From NCBI GenBank assembly GCA_020205615.1, contig JAINUW010000416.1, positions 1 through 64,000 of the forward strand: 64,000 nucleotides of DNA, given 5' to 3'. Made by a program: the position numbers and the translations under genes. Origin of the DNA: Panax quinquefolius. Lineage: Eukaryota; Streptophyta; Magnoliopsida; Apiales; Araliaceae. The notes below the pieces were generated by a model. That model saw nothing but the letters and a program-made list of their open reading frames with translations. It was not told where the DNA came from and searched no databases. Below, piece by piece: positions 10,144-23,243 of this stretch. Numbering within the stretch: the first letter of the stretch is position 1; every line of letters begins with the position of its first letter.

Positions 10144-12864
10144 TGTGACGCCCCCAAAATAGGTATACATCACTCATCTTGGGTCACCAAATACATGGTA
10201 CAAAATACAAATACAAACTTAATTATACAACAAGAGTTGAGAGATTTTACAAAAAATATTGTCTCATAGACAATATCCAAACTCAAATTCAGTCCTCATT
10301 ATATTTATTATAACACTAAATAATGAGGATTACTAAAACAGTCATCTCGAACCATCACTCCATTTCCCGACTAGTCCCGACTATGTTCTCATTTTCTGAA
10401 GAGAATAATGAAAGCAAAAGGGTGAAATTTCAACAAATTTCAAAGAAGAAATATTATGATTAAGATAATGCGAGAATAAGTTATCGTTAGCCTTCAACAA
10501 TGTTAAACTGATAGAATATAATAGACAACAAGTTTAACTGCAGCGGAACAAGCAATCCATAAGAAGAGTCAAGTAGAGCATGATATCTACTATCTTCTAT
10601 GATTTAAAAAGGTTTTCATCAACTTTATCATTTGAGACTCGACAATAAATAAACCACATCATCGAATCATCCCCGCACTACGCAGACGATGATATTCATG
10701 TAATCATCAATGGTCGTGATTATCCGAATAATCTCTCGGTGTTAATCATACCAACAATCGTCCATCAATGCACTTCATGCACAGAAATGAGAATTTTACC
10801 ACATCATTTGTAACATTACGAGTCATGATTATACCGAATGATCCCTGGTCATAATCATACCAATCAATAGTCCATCTATGCATGTAAGCCAAAGATGACT
10901 TTTATCACAATATAAGCATGATGATGATGACAATGATATAAGAATTCAATTAAAATAAAGCACATGATAAATTTTAAAGATTTATAATTTAATTTATCCA
11001 TAATTCAATAATGTCCAAATTGTCAACATGATACTGCTTTTTAGAGTAAAATTCAAGAATAATATCCATGTATCAAAAATAATTTGGATAGAAAAGAAAT
11101 AAATTTTTCGGTGAATAGTACTTCGGGAATAGTACGCCGTGAATAGGACCCTGGCATGAAAAGTTCCCTGAATACCCGAGTGAATAATATTTGAGTGAAT
11201 AGTAATTGGGTGAATAGTAACTCATGAATAGTACCCCGGCATGAAAAGTGCCCCGAATACCCGAGTGAATAATATTTTAGTGAATAGTAATCGGGTGAAT
11301 AGTAACCCGTGAATAGTACCCCAGTGAAAATATTGATATTTAATAAGAAAGTTCTGATCAATATTCTAACGAAACGATACTGGATGAAGCGCAAAACTAA
11401 AGGATATTCCACTAATTTCAAGGATTATAGAAGCAATAATTACCATAGTAAGTTTAGATTTAAGAATATGAAAAGAAATAACATCTAAAGCGCAAATGGA
11501 TTTTCAATAAATACGATGCGTAATTCACATAAACAGGTTATTCCGACATATTAAAGGATGAATACGAAAAAATTAGTATTCCTTATGAATACGAAAGAAA
11601 TAATACCCCTTACCTTAGTAGAAAATCGGATACTGCAATAGTGAAGTAGCATAATACTCTTCTTCTTGCTCTCTGTAGTTTCTCTTTCTATAGTTTCTCT
11701 TGTGAGTCTCAGTGAATTGGTGAGAATGAAAGAAGAATTAAGCTTCTATTTATAGGAGATATGACTAAATAGTAACTAATTCACGAACGGTCCAGATTGA
11801 TTTACTATTAAAATAGACGGTCCAGATTGATTACTATTACAACCACAACCGACGGTCCAGATTGATTTACTTTTAAAACCACCACCGACGGTCCGGATTG
11901 ATTTACTTTTAAAACCACCACCGACCGTCCAGATTGATTTACTATTAAAACCACCATCGACGGTCCATATTGATTTACTATTAAAACCACCACCCACGGT
12001 CCAGATTGATTTACTATTAAAACCACCACCAATGGTCCAGATTGATTTAACTTATTACACTTTAATACCCCTAAAATTTTCCAAGTTTGCATTATTCCCC
12101 TCTAACTTTTGTAATTCACTTATCTTCAATAAACACATTCTTAATACTTCAACAATTATTCATCATTAATATTATAACTCACAATATTTAACAACAAGAT
12201 CATTCCTAGGAAAGAGGGGATTTTCCGATAATGATTTCTCCCTATTGGCGAACAATTAGGTGACCAAACCTCTCATAGACAGAACTTTCTAGACATCGTC
12301 AATATTGCAAATAATAATATGAATAACTTTGTTGTCTCAATTATTGATTTAATAATATAAAATATTATCTGAGATAATCTTGTGACAATAATTGAATCAA
12401 ATAACGTGAGATCTTATATAACAATTATCGTAGCAATAATTGAGTAAACCGAGTGGTGGCTTCTTATGTAAGCATCGATAATCAATATCGTGTCTGCTAC
12501 TATGCAACCACACGCGTATTCTTATTACTTTTACCACCGGGTAGTTCAACGGTTTAACGATAAAACTTTCGTAGTTATTTTTATAAAAGATATTTCGTAG
12601 CTTTTTCTATCTACGACAATACTTCCGTTGTGGGGTCCACCAATGATTGTGTCGTCGTACGAATATTCTCTATTAAAATGAATATTCCCCAACCAATCGA
12701 ATATTTCCCGAGACAACGAATATTTTATATCAACTTGCTTACTTTGTAAAATTTTCAAATATCACCCTTAACTTTAACCTTTTATCAATTTAAACATTTA
12801 TTAAATAGAATAATAATTATAAGAAATTTGGATACTTTCATTTCATATAATTCGGGGTCTTACA
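10144..12864 (-). mobile_element. solo LTR of the chromovirus N family (2721 bp), 5-bp TSD TTTTG
   Basis: The LTR has tips TGTGACGCCCCC (10144) and GGGGTCTTACA (12864). It is flanked by a perfect TTTTG duplication at 10139-10143 and 12865-12869, and there is no internal region. It therefore arose by LTR-LTR recombination. On the minus strand it reads as follows. The U3 carries a 36-bp minisatellite (about 11770-12055). A TATAAATA box lies at 11747-11754. A 5' splice site (TAAG|GTAAGG) lies at 11613. The repeat-rich intron contains ACTATTCAC units (about 11100-11330). The 3' splice site (TTCTCTTCAG) ends at 10396. Confidence 0.95.
11770..12055 (-). repeat. 36-bp U3 minisatellite, about 8 copies
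   Basis: The unit contains AAATCAATCTGGACCGT followed by CGGTGGTGGTTTTAATAGT (minus strand). It ends just upstream of the TATA box. Because 36 is a multiple of 3 the array stays open in several frames, giving false repetitive proteins. Confidence 0.9.
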
Positions 12865-12869
12865 TTTTG

Positions 12870-13083
12870 TACATAAATTAAAAAAAGTAAAATAAAGGAA
12901 AAAGAGTAAAAAAATATGTTCATAGTTTATCTTTAGGCCCCACAAAATTGCATAAAATGATAAGTCTTTCCTTTTTATATATATACTAGTGGACTTCACT
13001 AAATAACATATTTGTCATTTATGTTCTTATTGTCATCCATTTGAGGAGAAAAATAAATTTATACCTTAGGCCATTCTTTTGAG
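12870..13083. other. AT-rich spacer, no gene seen
   Basis: This lies between the solo LTR and the copia LTR. I see no supported feature. A short minus-strand similarity to copia pol (LKR...NLF...SNG) is too weak to call. Confidence 0.4.
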
Positions 13084-14130
13084 GACATTGTTGAGAATTA
13101 AATCACGCAAAAATAAACAACGCAATAAAAAGAAATAAATCAACACAATATTTAACGTGGTTTGATCCTCAATGACCTAATCTACAAAATCAACTTCAAT
13201 ATATTAATCTCTACAGTACAATTTTTTACACGGAATAAAATCTAAAAACTCTTCGTCACACACCAACCCGATGCCCAATTATACTCTTTCTCAACACTAT
13301 AGGATGTTACTACTTCTTTGTTGTGTTCTATCTCTCTCTAAACACAAAACTATATTTATAGAATGCCTACAACTTCATTTTTCCTGATCTAACTAAAACA
13401 CTTTTCACATACTAAATAATCCTATTAAAATTATGATACCCTCCTTTCTATAATAGTAATCATTTTCTAAATAGAATTCGAGAAGTTACGTAAGAATTTA
13501 TCACTCGACTCGAATCCCCAAACACCTCTGAACTTCACTTGATGATTGCCCTACTTGGTTTTCTCTCCATGCATGGACTGTCTATCTAACATATAAATTA
13601 ATTTTCAATTCTTCATACCTTGAAGAATTAATTTGTCTTCCTTGAACACTTTGCATGAATCTCCTTGCCCCACATCAGAGCCGGCCCTGGGCAAGGGCCA
13701 ACAGGGCAATCGCCCAGGGCCCACAGTTGAGGGGGGGGGGCAAATTTTTTTATAAGCTTATGTATTTATGTGTATAAAAAAATAAAATAATAAAAAGATT
13801 AGCGATATTATGCATTAAAAATGATATGCTAGAAAACATTAAATATGATAGTATAATTAATGATTTTACATCTAAAAGTGAAACAAGAAGACATTTTAAA
13901 TGATGTTTTGTGGTTTAGATTTCATTGGGCAAAACTAAAGAAATATCCACTGTAGTTGGTAGGTTTTACAGATTACACCATTAAACTTTTAATTTTTCAA
14001 ATTACACCCCTAAATTAATTATTATTTTGAAATTGGGTCATTCCGTTAAAAAAAATAAACGGACGTTAATTTTTTATTTATAAAACTAATTAATTACCCA
14101 CTGTAGTTGGCACATTTTACTGATTACACC

Positions 14131-17100
14131 TGTGACGCCCCCAAAATAGGTATACATCACCCATCTTGGGTCGCCAGAAAATACACTACTGACAACTTCA
14201 TTTATACAACTGTCGTGCAAAATACGACAACACATATACTGTGAGTTTTAATACAAATATTGTAACGTATATAATACGACAATATTCATACTCAAATTAT
14301 TACAATGTCATCTAAAGTACAGCAGCAAATATTTCAAGTCCCTAAAGAAACACGAGAAGATTTCTGTTCTCCTCATTCTAATGTGGTGTATTTTTGACGC
14401 TTTCAAGGTCGGGTCCTCATCACCCTATAGTTGTTCACCAAAATCAATTAGTAAATGATGTATAAAATATGTCACACACATTTTATGTTCTCAATACAAT
14501 TATTATTCCACACCATTTCATAATTTGATTAGGATTTCGAATAATTTGATACACCACTTTATACCCACGTCCTCTCTGCTATTCCCAGCTACAATTTTAT
14601 TTCCTGAAAGGGGTGGTGAAGTAAAAGGGTGAGCATAAATAGCCCAGTAAAGAATATCATGACTTAAGATAATTAAATTATCAAAATAATTCAGCTATTT
14701 AGAACATATGGTAGAAGATAAAAGTTTTTGACCATAATAGCAGCAGAATCAACAATCCATTAGAAGAGTCAAGTAGAACATAATGTCTACTATCTCCTCT
14801 AGATTAAAAGTCCATCGTTAATATTTCATTCATGTAATACTCATCAACAATTCTTTGTTATACCCAAGACAAATAGAACTCTCATCACCTGTCTTCACCT
14901 GAACCACCACAAATTATAATTAAATTCATAATTCATATTTATAATCAGGTAAATCAACAGTCCATACAACTGTAAAACAAATAACGTTGAGACTCAGCTT
15001 AATAGTATCACGACCACGAATAATCAATGCACTACGGGCCAAGGATATTCATGTTTTCGCCAATGGTCATGATTATACCGAATAATCCCTAGTCATAATC
15101 ATGCCAATCAACTGTCCATCTTTGCACGTAAGCCAAAAAGGATTTTTACCACATCATTTATAACATTACAGTCATAATTATACCGAATAATCCCTGGTCA
15201 AATCATACCAAGTCCATCTATGCACTACGGGCCAAAGATGACGTTTACCACATTATTTGTAACATTACGGTCATGATTATACCGAATATACCCTAGTCAT
15301 AATTATACCAAGTCCATCTATGCACTACGGACCAAAGATGACTTTCAACACAATATAAGCATGAGAATGATAACAATGATATATATAATGAATAAATATG
15401 AATAATCAGAATAATAAGATAACATAGATCTTAGTGATTTTTAACTTAATTATCCAAAGTCCAAATTGATAACATAATAATAGATGAAGCATAAACTATT
15501 AAGGATGTCCTAATCCTTTCAGGACTTTTCACCATTTAATGATAAACTGAATAAACAAATAATAATATCTTACCATAATATGGAGTATAAAAGAAAATGA
15601 TATTATTTTTACCATAAAAATGATACCCCCTTACCACAATAATGATATCCCTTACCTTAACATGTGATTTGATTCTGCTTTCTGTGAAATTGATCAACTT
15701 AAACAATGCTTGCATTCCTTATCTACACTTGGAGTAACATTACACTCAATATTATAGTACTCACAATATTGTAGTAAAAGAATTCTATATTTTTAGTGTA
15801 GTTATGGTGTGTTTAGTTACTCAACCGAGCAACCTATTTATACTGAAAATTTAGTAAACAACTAGCACACCCCCTTTGAAAAAATAACCAAATGAGGTAT
15901 ATAATAATGGTAGTGGAATTTATGGGCCCACCGAGAAAATTAAACCAACTTGTACACGTTTTAACAAAACTTGTTCAATAATAGAGTTGTGGTCCATATT
16001 AATTTAGAAAAACTAGAGTGTCGACAAGTCATGCCAAACTTACTTTTGTAAAAAAAAAATAATTGAACAAACATTTGTATATCATATTTATCTTTATTCA
16101 ACACATTTTATTCATCAATTATTTACACATTTTCAATCTTTCAACAATTATTCATAATTATTAACATAGACTCACAATACTTCCAACTTGTATAATTATA
16201 TCATATCAAATAATATGAGTCAATGTGCAATAACTATTGTGGCAATTATTGAATAAAAGACTGAGTGACTTCTTACGTAATTAAGAATCAATAATATGAA
16301 TCACTGTGCAATAATTACTGTGACAATTATTGAATGAAATACATGGTGACTTCTTACGTAAGAATCAAATAAATACCTTACTATAAACAATTTAAATTCT
16401 ATTAAAAGTAGGGATCAACACCAAATTATATTTATCTCGAATAAAATATAACCCAACTAATAATTCATTATTTATTCAAGTTGTCTTTATTTATCGCATA
16501 AAATAATTATTCATATTCCAAAACCTTAGAAGTGAATAATAAAACTTGAAAAATCTAAAACCTCATATATGACAATCCACTATTATGATATTATCACCAT
16601 TTTTACTTTAACAAAAATATTATTTTTGTTTTTATTATAACTCGTTCATTACTTGTGCGTTTACATCCCGACACCTCATGAGCCTACTAACACTTCTAAA
16701 ATATTTAAAATAGTATTCTGAACTTTTCAAACAATTTTCACATTTTTCAGATTATCCAACAATTTTCTATAATTATTTCTATTTATAAAAACTATCATTT
16801 AATAGCTTCAAAATAAAAATACTAACTCCACATACTTTTATATCTTTAAAACATCATCAATATTAATCTTACATTATTATAATATTTTCAAATTAGAAAT
16901 TCATAATTTTCCACCATTCATAGAATTTTCTATGAATTTGCTCTCTATTTTAAACTAACCATAAATAGCTTTAAAAATACAATAAATATTTTTGTTATTC
17001 AATGATTTATCAAACTTTCCGAAATTATAAAATAACATTATAAGATTTTTCACCAAGTTTCATAATTTTTCATCATTCATAGAAATTTTATGAATTTTTT

Positions 17101-18519
17101 CTATTTTCAAACTAACTATAAATAGTTTAAAATACAATAATTACTTCGCTTTTCAATAATTCATCAAAATTTTACAGAAATTCTAAGATGATATTATAAG
17201 CATTTTGTAAAAATATTTCAACCCAAATAATTTTTATGATAATTTAATTATAAATACCAATATTCGTAAACTTCAATAATTCATAATAATTAGGCCTTTT
17301 ATCGAGAAAATTACAGATCTTATTACTTTTCCATGTAAAATTTAATTCTCTACAACTTTGTAGAAGAAAGTTTTCCAAATTCGACTCTAACATAGAGAGA
17401 TATTCTTACGTAAAAATTTTTGCTTGAAGATTTACGAATCAGCCATCTCACCAAATTCATAACAAATCATATGTTAATCTTTAACGGTTCAAAATTTACA
17501 TACATATACTCAACTTATATATGTATAACATATCCAAAAATCACAACGATCCAACAGTTGGATTAAAAATTATAACTCACGCAATATAGCTTAATAAACT
17601 GATTTTTCGGACTATAAGTCCTTCGGACCAGTTTCACTCAAACTACCACCACGAAAAATCTACAAAGAATTTTTGGGTGATTCAAATTTCTGCGTTTATC
17701 TTACTTCCAAGGCTTTCTTTTGATATATAGTTCATCTCCTGACTCATTATACACAAAGAGTTATGGATTTTACAAAATCAAGTAGTAAACTAATTTTTAT
17801 GAAAATTTTCAGATTTTGTTTTTCATTTGATTTCTTGATTTCTCTCATTTGATTCATGTTTATATAAGTTTAAATCATCTAAATCAAGTATGAACAAAAT
17901 CTCTTCATATAAAATTCATGAAAACTTAACATCCATATAAGAAAATCAAAGATTAACCAAATTTTACTTATTACCTTTAAAGATTTTCTTCCTTCTCCTT
18001 CTTCTCTCTCTATTTCTCTCCTCTCTTCTTTCTCTTCCCTCTCTCTTTAATTCTTCTGATGTTACCTCCCGTGACTGAAAAAATATAAGGTGGGAGTACT
18101 TCACTTATTTCTTTTCTTTCCTTTCTCTTTGCCTCCTTTTTCTTCCTTCTTTTTCTTTCCTTCCCCCACCAACACTTCTCTCTTCTCTCTTTTTCTCTTC
18201 ACGTGAAGCCCTTTTCTTTTCTTTCTTTTCCTTTTCCTTTTCTTTTCTACCTTTCATCCCCACATGTCCCCCCCATTAATAAATCAAAAAATCACAACCA
18301 AATTTTGGTGAGACAAATGTGAAATGGCTTGGAAGTATATGAAAAATAATTTCAGCATTCTCCCCACATGGCTAAAAATTATTTCCTTTCCTCTTTTATT
18401 AACTCAGTTATCCGATTAAATATTCGTTTGACCATTTAACAATTTAACATTTTTAAATTTTAAAAATAATAATCATAAATTAAATTAGACTTTTATTTTA
18501 TAAAAGTTGGGGTTTTACA
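14131..18519 (-). repeat. LTR A (3' LTR of the giant-LTR element, 4389 bp)
   Basis: The tips are TGTGACGCCCCC and GGGGTTTTACA. On the minus strand there is a TATAAATA-type box at 15835-15842. The 5' splice site GTTAAG|GTAAGG starts an intron at 15655, and TTTCAG|GAAAT ends it at 14604, after the CTGGGCT..GCTCACCC box. The long U3 (15843-18519) includes a pyrimidine-rich tract at about 17985-18255. Confidence 0.9.
17985..18255. repeat. polypyrimidine (CTT/TTC) tract in LTR A
   Basis: This is a long run of C and T only, broken in places. The same tract is in LTR B at about 22705-22985. It produces false Lys/Arg-rich and Phe/Ser-rich open frames on the two strands. Confidence 0.85.
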
Positions 18520-18520
18520 A

Positions 18521-18533
18521 TCACTCCACCTTA
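18521..18533 (-). promoter_or_regulatory. polypurine tract (giant-LTR element)
   Basis: Minus-strand AAGGTGGAGTGA lies directly before LTR A, following the same CGAAATTTCATAAGG context as in element N. Confidence 0.75.
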
Positions 18534-18834
18534 TGAAATTTCGCCCTCGAAATTTACGTACCTGGTAGTTTGAAGAGATGAGAATTTCAAATTCTAGCTC
18601 ACAGGCTACTTCCTCTGACTCATGGTTCATTCATTGCTCAATTCATGTATTTCAGATATCATTCTAGAATACAGTTTCAAAACAAGGCTTAATTGACATG
18701 CCACATATTATCCCTATATTCTGACCAACCAATTAAATAACAAATAAACTTAGTTATGTCATAATAGCGAAGGATTTGCCCGACTCACCCTTCCTAGTTC
18801 TATTCTCAAATCTCAGCCAGTGATCATATCCCCA

Positions 18835-18848
18835 AGCTTTGATACCAA
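18835..18848 (-). promoter_or_regulatory. primer binding site (giant-LTR element)
   Basis: Minus-strand TTTGGTATCAAAGCTTGG lies directly inside LTR B. It is the tRNA-iMet-type PBS, with the same G-to-A variant (ATCAAAG) seen in element N. Confidence 0.75.
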
Positions 18849-18849
18849 A

Positions 18850-21800
18850 CGTGACGCTCCCAAGATAGGTATACATAACCCATCTTGGGTCGCCAGAAAA
18901 TACACTACTGACAACTTCATTTAAACAACTGTCGTGCAAAATACGACGACACATATACTGTGAGTTTCAATACAAATATTGTAACGTATATAATACGACA
19001 ATATTCATACTAATATTATTACATTGCCATCTAAAGTACAACAACAAATATTTCAAGTCCCCAAAGAAACACGAGAAGATTTCTGTTCTCCTCATTCTAA
19101 TGTGGTGTATTTTTGACGCTTTCAAGGTCGGGTCCTCATCACCCTATAGTTGTTCACCAAAATCAATTAGTAAATGATGTATAAAATATGTCACACACAT
19201 TTTATGTTCTCAATACAATTATTATTCCACACCATTTCATAATTTGATTAGGATTTCGAATAATTTGATACACCACCTTATACCCACGTCCTCTCTGCTA
19301 GTCCCAGCTACACTTTTATTTCCTGAAAGGGGTGGTGAAGTAAAAGGGTGAGCACAAATAGCCCAGTAAAGAATATCATGACTTAAGATAATTAAATTAT
19401 CAAAATAATTCAGCTATTTAGAACATATGGTAGAAGATAAAAGTTTTCAACCATAATAGCAGCGGAATCAACAATTCATTAGAAGAGTCAAGTAGAACAT
19501 AATGTCTACTATCTCCTCTAGATTAAAAGTCCATCGTTAATATTTCATTCCTGTAATACTCATCAACAGTTCTTTGTTATACCCAAGACAAAGAGAACTC
19601 CCATCACCTGTCTTCACCTGAACCACCACAAATTATAATTAAATTCACAATTCATATTTATAATCAAGTAAATCAACAGTCCATACAACTGTAAAACAAA
19701 TAACTCTGAGACTCAGCTTAATAGTATCACGACCACGAATAATCAATGCACTACGGGCCAAGGATATTCGTGTTTTCATCAATGGTCATGATTATACCAA
19801 ATAATCCCTGGTCATAATCATGCCAATCAACTGTCCATCTTTGCATGTAAGCCAAAGAGGATTTTTATCACATCATTTGTAACATTACAGTCATGATTTT
19901 ACCGAATAATCCCTGTTCATAATCATACCAAGTCCATCTATGCACTACCGGGCCAAAGATGACGTTTACCACATCATTTGTAACATTACGGTCATGATTA
20001 TACCGAATAATCCCTGGTCATAATCATACCAAGTCCATCTATGCACTACGGGTCAAAAATGACTTTCAACACAATATAAGTATGAGAATGATGACAATGA
20101 TATATATAATGAATAAACATGAATAATCAGAATAATAAGATAACATAGATCTTAGTGGTTTTTAACTTATTTATCCAGAGTCCAAATTGATAACATAATA
20201 ATAGATGAAGCACAAACTATTAAGGATATCGTAATCCTTTCAGGACTTTTCAACATTTAATGATAAACTGAATAAACGAATAATAATATCTTACCATAAT
20301 ATGGAGTATGAAAGAAAATGATATTATTTTTATCATAAAAATAATACCCTCTTACCACAATAATGATATCCCTTACCTTAGCATGTGATTTGATTCTACT
20401 TTCTATGAAATTGATCAACTTAAACAATGCTTGCAGTCCTTATCTACACTTGGAGTAACATTACACTCAATATAAATACTCACAATATTATAGTACTCAC
20501 AATATTGTAGTAAAAGAATTCTATATTTTTAGTGTAGTGATGGTGTGTTTAGTTACTCAACTGAGCAACCTATTTATACTGAAAATTTAGTAAACAACTA
20601 ACACACCCCCTTTGAAAAAAATAACCAAATGAGGTATATAATAATGGTAGTAGACTTTATGGTCCTACCGAGAAAATTAAACCATCTTGTACACGTTTTA
20701 TCAAAACTTGTTCAATAATAGAGTTGTGGTCCATACTACTTCAGAAAAAGTAGAGTATCGGCAAGTCCTGCCAAACTTACTTTTGTAAAAAGAAAATAAT
20801 TGAACAAACATCTGTATATCATATTTATCTTTATTCAATACCTTTTATTCATCAATCAATTATTCATAATTATTAACATAGACTCATAATACTTCCAACT
20901 TGTATAAGTATATCATATCAAATAATATGAGTCACTATGCAATAACTACTGTGGCAATAATTGAATAAAAGACTGAGTGACTTCTTACGTAATTAAGAAT
21001 CAATAATATGAATCACTGTGCAATAATTACTGTGACAATTATTGAATGAAATACATGGTGACTTCTTACGTAAGAATCAAATAAATACCTTACTATAAAC
21101 AATTTAAATTCTATTAAAAGTAGGGATCAACACCAAATTATATTTATCTCTAAGAATAAAATATAACCCAACTAATAATTCATTATTTATTCAAGTTGTC
21201 TTTATTTATCGCATAAAATAATTATTCATATTCCAAAACCTTAGAAGTGAATAATAAAACTTGAAAATCTAAAACCTCATATATGACAATCCACTATTAT
21301 TATGATATTATCACCATTTTTACTTTAACAAAATATTATTTTTGTTTTTATTATAACTCGTTCATTACTTGTGCGTTTACATCCCGACACCTCATGAGCC
21401 TACTAACACTTCTAAAATATTTAAAATAGTATTCTGAACTTTTCAAACAATTTTCACATTTTTCAGATTATCCAACAATTTTCTATAATTATTTCTATTT
21501 ATAAAACTATCATTTAATAGCTTCAAAATAAAAATACTAACTCCACATACTTTTATATCTTTAAAACATCATCAATATTAATCTTACATTATTATAATAT
21601 TTTTCAATTAGAATTCATAATTTTCCACCATTCATAGAATTTCCTATGAATTTCCTCTATTTTTAAACTAACCATAAATAGCTTTAAAAATACAATAAAT
21701 AATTTTGTTATTCAATGATTTATCAAACTTTCCGTAAAATTATAAAATAACATTATAAGATTTTTCACCAAGTTTCATAATTTTTCATCATTCATAGAAT

Positions 21801-23243
21801 ATTTTATGAATTTTTTCTATTTTCAAACTAACTATAAATAGTTTAAAATACAATAATTACTTCTGCTTTTCAATAATTCATCAAAATTTACAGAAATTCT
21901 AAGATGATATTATAAGCATTTTGTAAAAATATTTCAACCCAGATAATTTTTATGATAATTTAATTATAAATACCAATATTCAGAAACTTCAATAATTCAT
22001 AATAATTAGGCCTTTTATCAGAAAATTACAGATCTTATTACCTTTTATGTAAAATTTAATTCTCTACAACTTCGTAGAAGAAAGTTTTCCCGAATTCTGA
22101 CTCTAACATAGAGAGATATTCTTACAGAAAAATTCTGCTGCTTGAAGATTTCTGAACTAGCCATCTCACCAAATTCATAACAAATCATACGTTAATCTTT
22201 AACGGTTCAAAATTTACATACATATACTCAACTTATATATGTATAACATATCCAAAAATCACAACGATCCAACAGTTGGATTAAAAATTATAACTCACGC
22301 AATATAGCTTAATAAAACTGATTTTTCGGACTATAAGTCCTTCGGACCAGTTTCACTCAAAGTACCACCACGAAAAATCTACAAAGAATTTTTGGGTGAT
22401 TCAAATTTTTGCGTTTATCTTACTTCCAATGCTTTCTTTTGATATATGGCTCATCTCTAACTCATTATACACAAAGAGTTGTGGATTTTACAAAATCAAG
22501 TAGTGAACTAATTTTTATGAAAATTTTCAGATTTTGTTTTTCATTTGATTTCTTGATTTCTCTCATTTGATTCATGTTTATACAAGTTTAAATCATCTAA
22601 ATCAAGTATGAACAAAATCTCTTCATATAAAATTCATGAAAACTTAACATCCATATAAGAAAATCAAAGATTAACCAAAGTTTTACTTATTACCTTTAAA
22701 GATTTTCTTCCTTCTCCTTCTCTTTCTCCTTCTTCTCTCTCTATTTCTCTCATCTCTTCTTTCTCTTCCCTATCTCTTTTATTCTTCTGATGATGCCTCC
22801 CGTGACTGGAAAAATATAAGGTGGGAGTACTTCACTTATTTCTTTTCTTCCCTTTCTCTCTCCCTCCTTTTTCTTCCTTCTTTTTCTTTGCTTCCCCACC
22901 AACACTTCTTTCTTCTCTCTTTTTCTCTTCACGTGAAGCCCTTTTCTTTTCTTCCTTTTCCTTTTCTTTTCTTTTCTTCCTTTCATCCCCACATGTTCCC
23001 CCCATTAATAAATCAACCAATCACAACCAAATTTTGGTGAGACAATTGTGAAATGGTTTAATATGAAAAATAATTTTAGCATACTTCCCACATGGCTAAA
23101 AATTATTTCCTTTCCTCTTTTATTAACTCATTTATCCGATTAAATGTTCGTTTGACCATTTAACAATTTAACATTTTTAAATTTTAAAAATAATAATCAT
23201 AAATTAAATTAGACTTTTATTTTATAAAAGTCGGGGTTTTACA
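18850..23243 (-). repeat. LTR B (5' LTR of the giant-LTR element, 4394 bp)
   Basis: This is the sister of LTR A. The TATA-type box is at 20571-20578, the intron 5' splice site at 20376, and the 3' splice site at 19323. The polypyrimidine tract is at about 22705-22985. Several differences from A are CAG/CTG here against CG-containing strings in A, for example near 21862, 21981, 22098 and 22125-22150. Confidence 0.9.

Larger units (their letters stand above)
18520..18849 (-). other. 330-bp interior: gypsy leader, gag stub, 3' tail
   Basis: Minus-strand 18849 to 18663 matches the leader of element N downstream of its PBS almost base for base, including TTTATTTGTTATTTAATTGG-like text. An ATG at 18662 begins an 11-codon frame ending at 18627. 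Its first codons (M-I-S-E) resemble N gag (M-A-S-E), so this is the gag start. The sequence then switches to the 3' end before the PPT. No protein of use is encoded. Confidence 0.85.
14131..23243 (-). mobile_element. non-autonomous LTR element: two 4.4 kb LTRs around a 330-bp interior
   Basis: The two LTRs (14131-18519 and 18850-23243) are close to identical and flank only 330 bp. A perfect ACACC target duplication (14126-14130 and 23244-23248) shows that it inserted as one unit. A PBS and a PPT are present. The interior is the leader of the N-family chromovirus, the first codons of gag, and then the 3' end next to the PPT. It is thus an internal-deletion derivative that must borrow all proteins. 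The LTR tips match the N family, but the U3 is about 1.6 kb longer. The small divergence between its LTRs and its innermost position make it one of the youngest insertions here. Confidence 0.95.

Noticed and set aside
11776..12092. Open frames with a 12-residue repeat (also at 28995-29219 and 36410-36628)
   Set aside because: They are translations of the 36-bp U3 minisatellite, which is open because 36 is divisible by 3. They occur in two frames at once and upstream of the promoter.
13676..13735. Helitron or CACTA end because of the GC-rich palindromes
   Set aside because: CAG-type inverted tips at both ends and an 8-bp target duplication fit hAT better. No CACTA tip and no Helitron CTRR end are present.
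22750..23051. Lys/Arg-rich and Phe/Ser-rich frames on opposite strands
   Set aside because: Both come from the polypyrimidine tract of LTR B.
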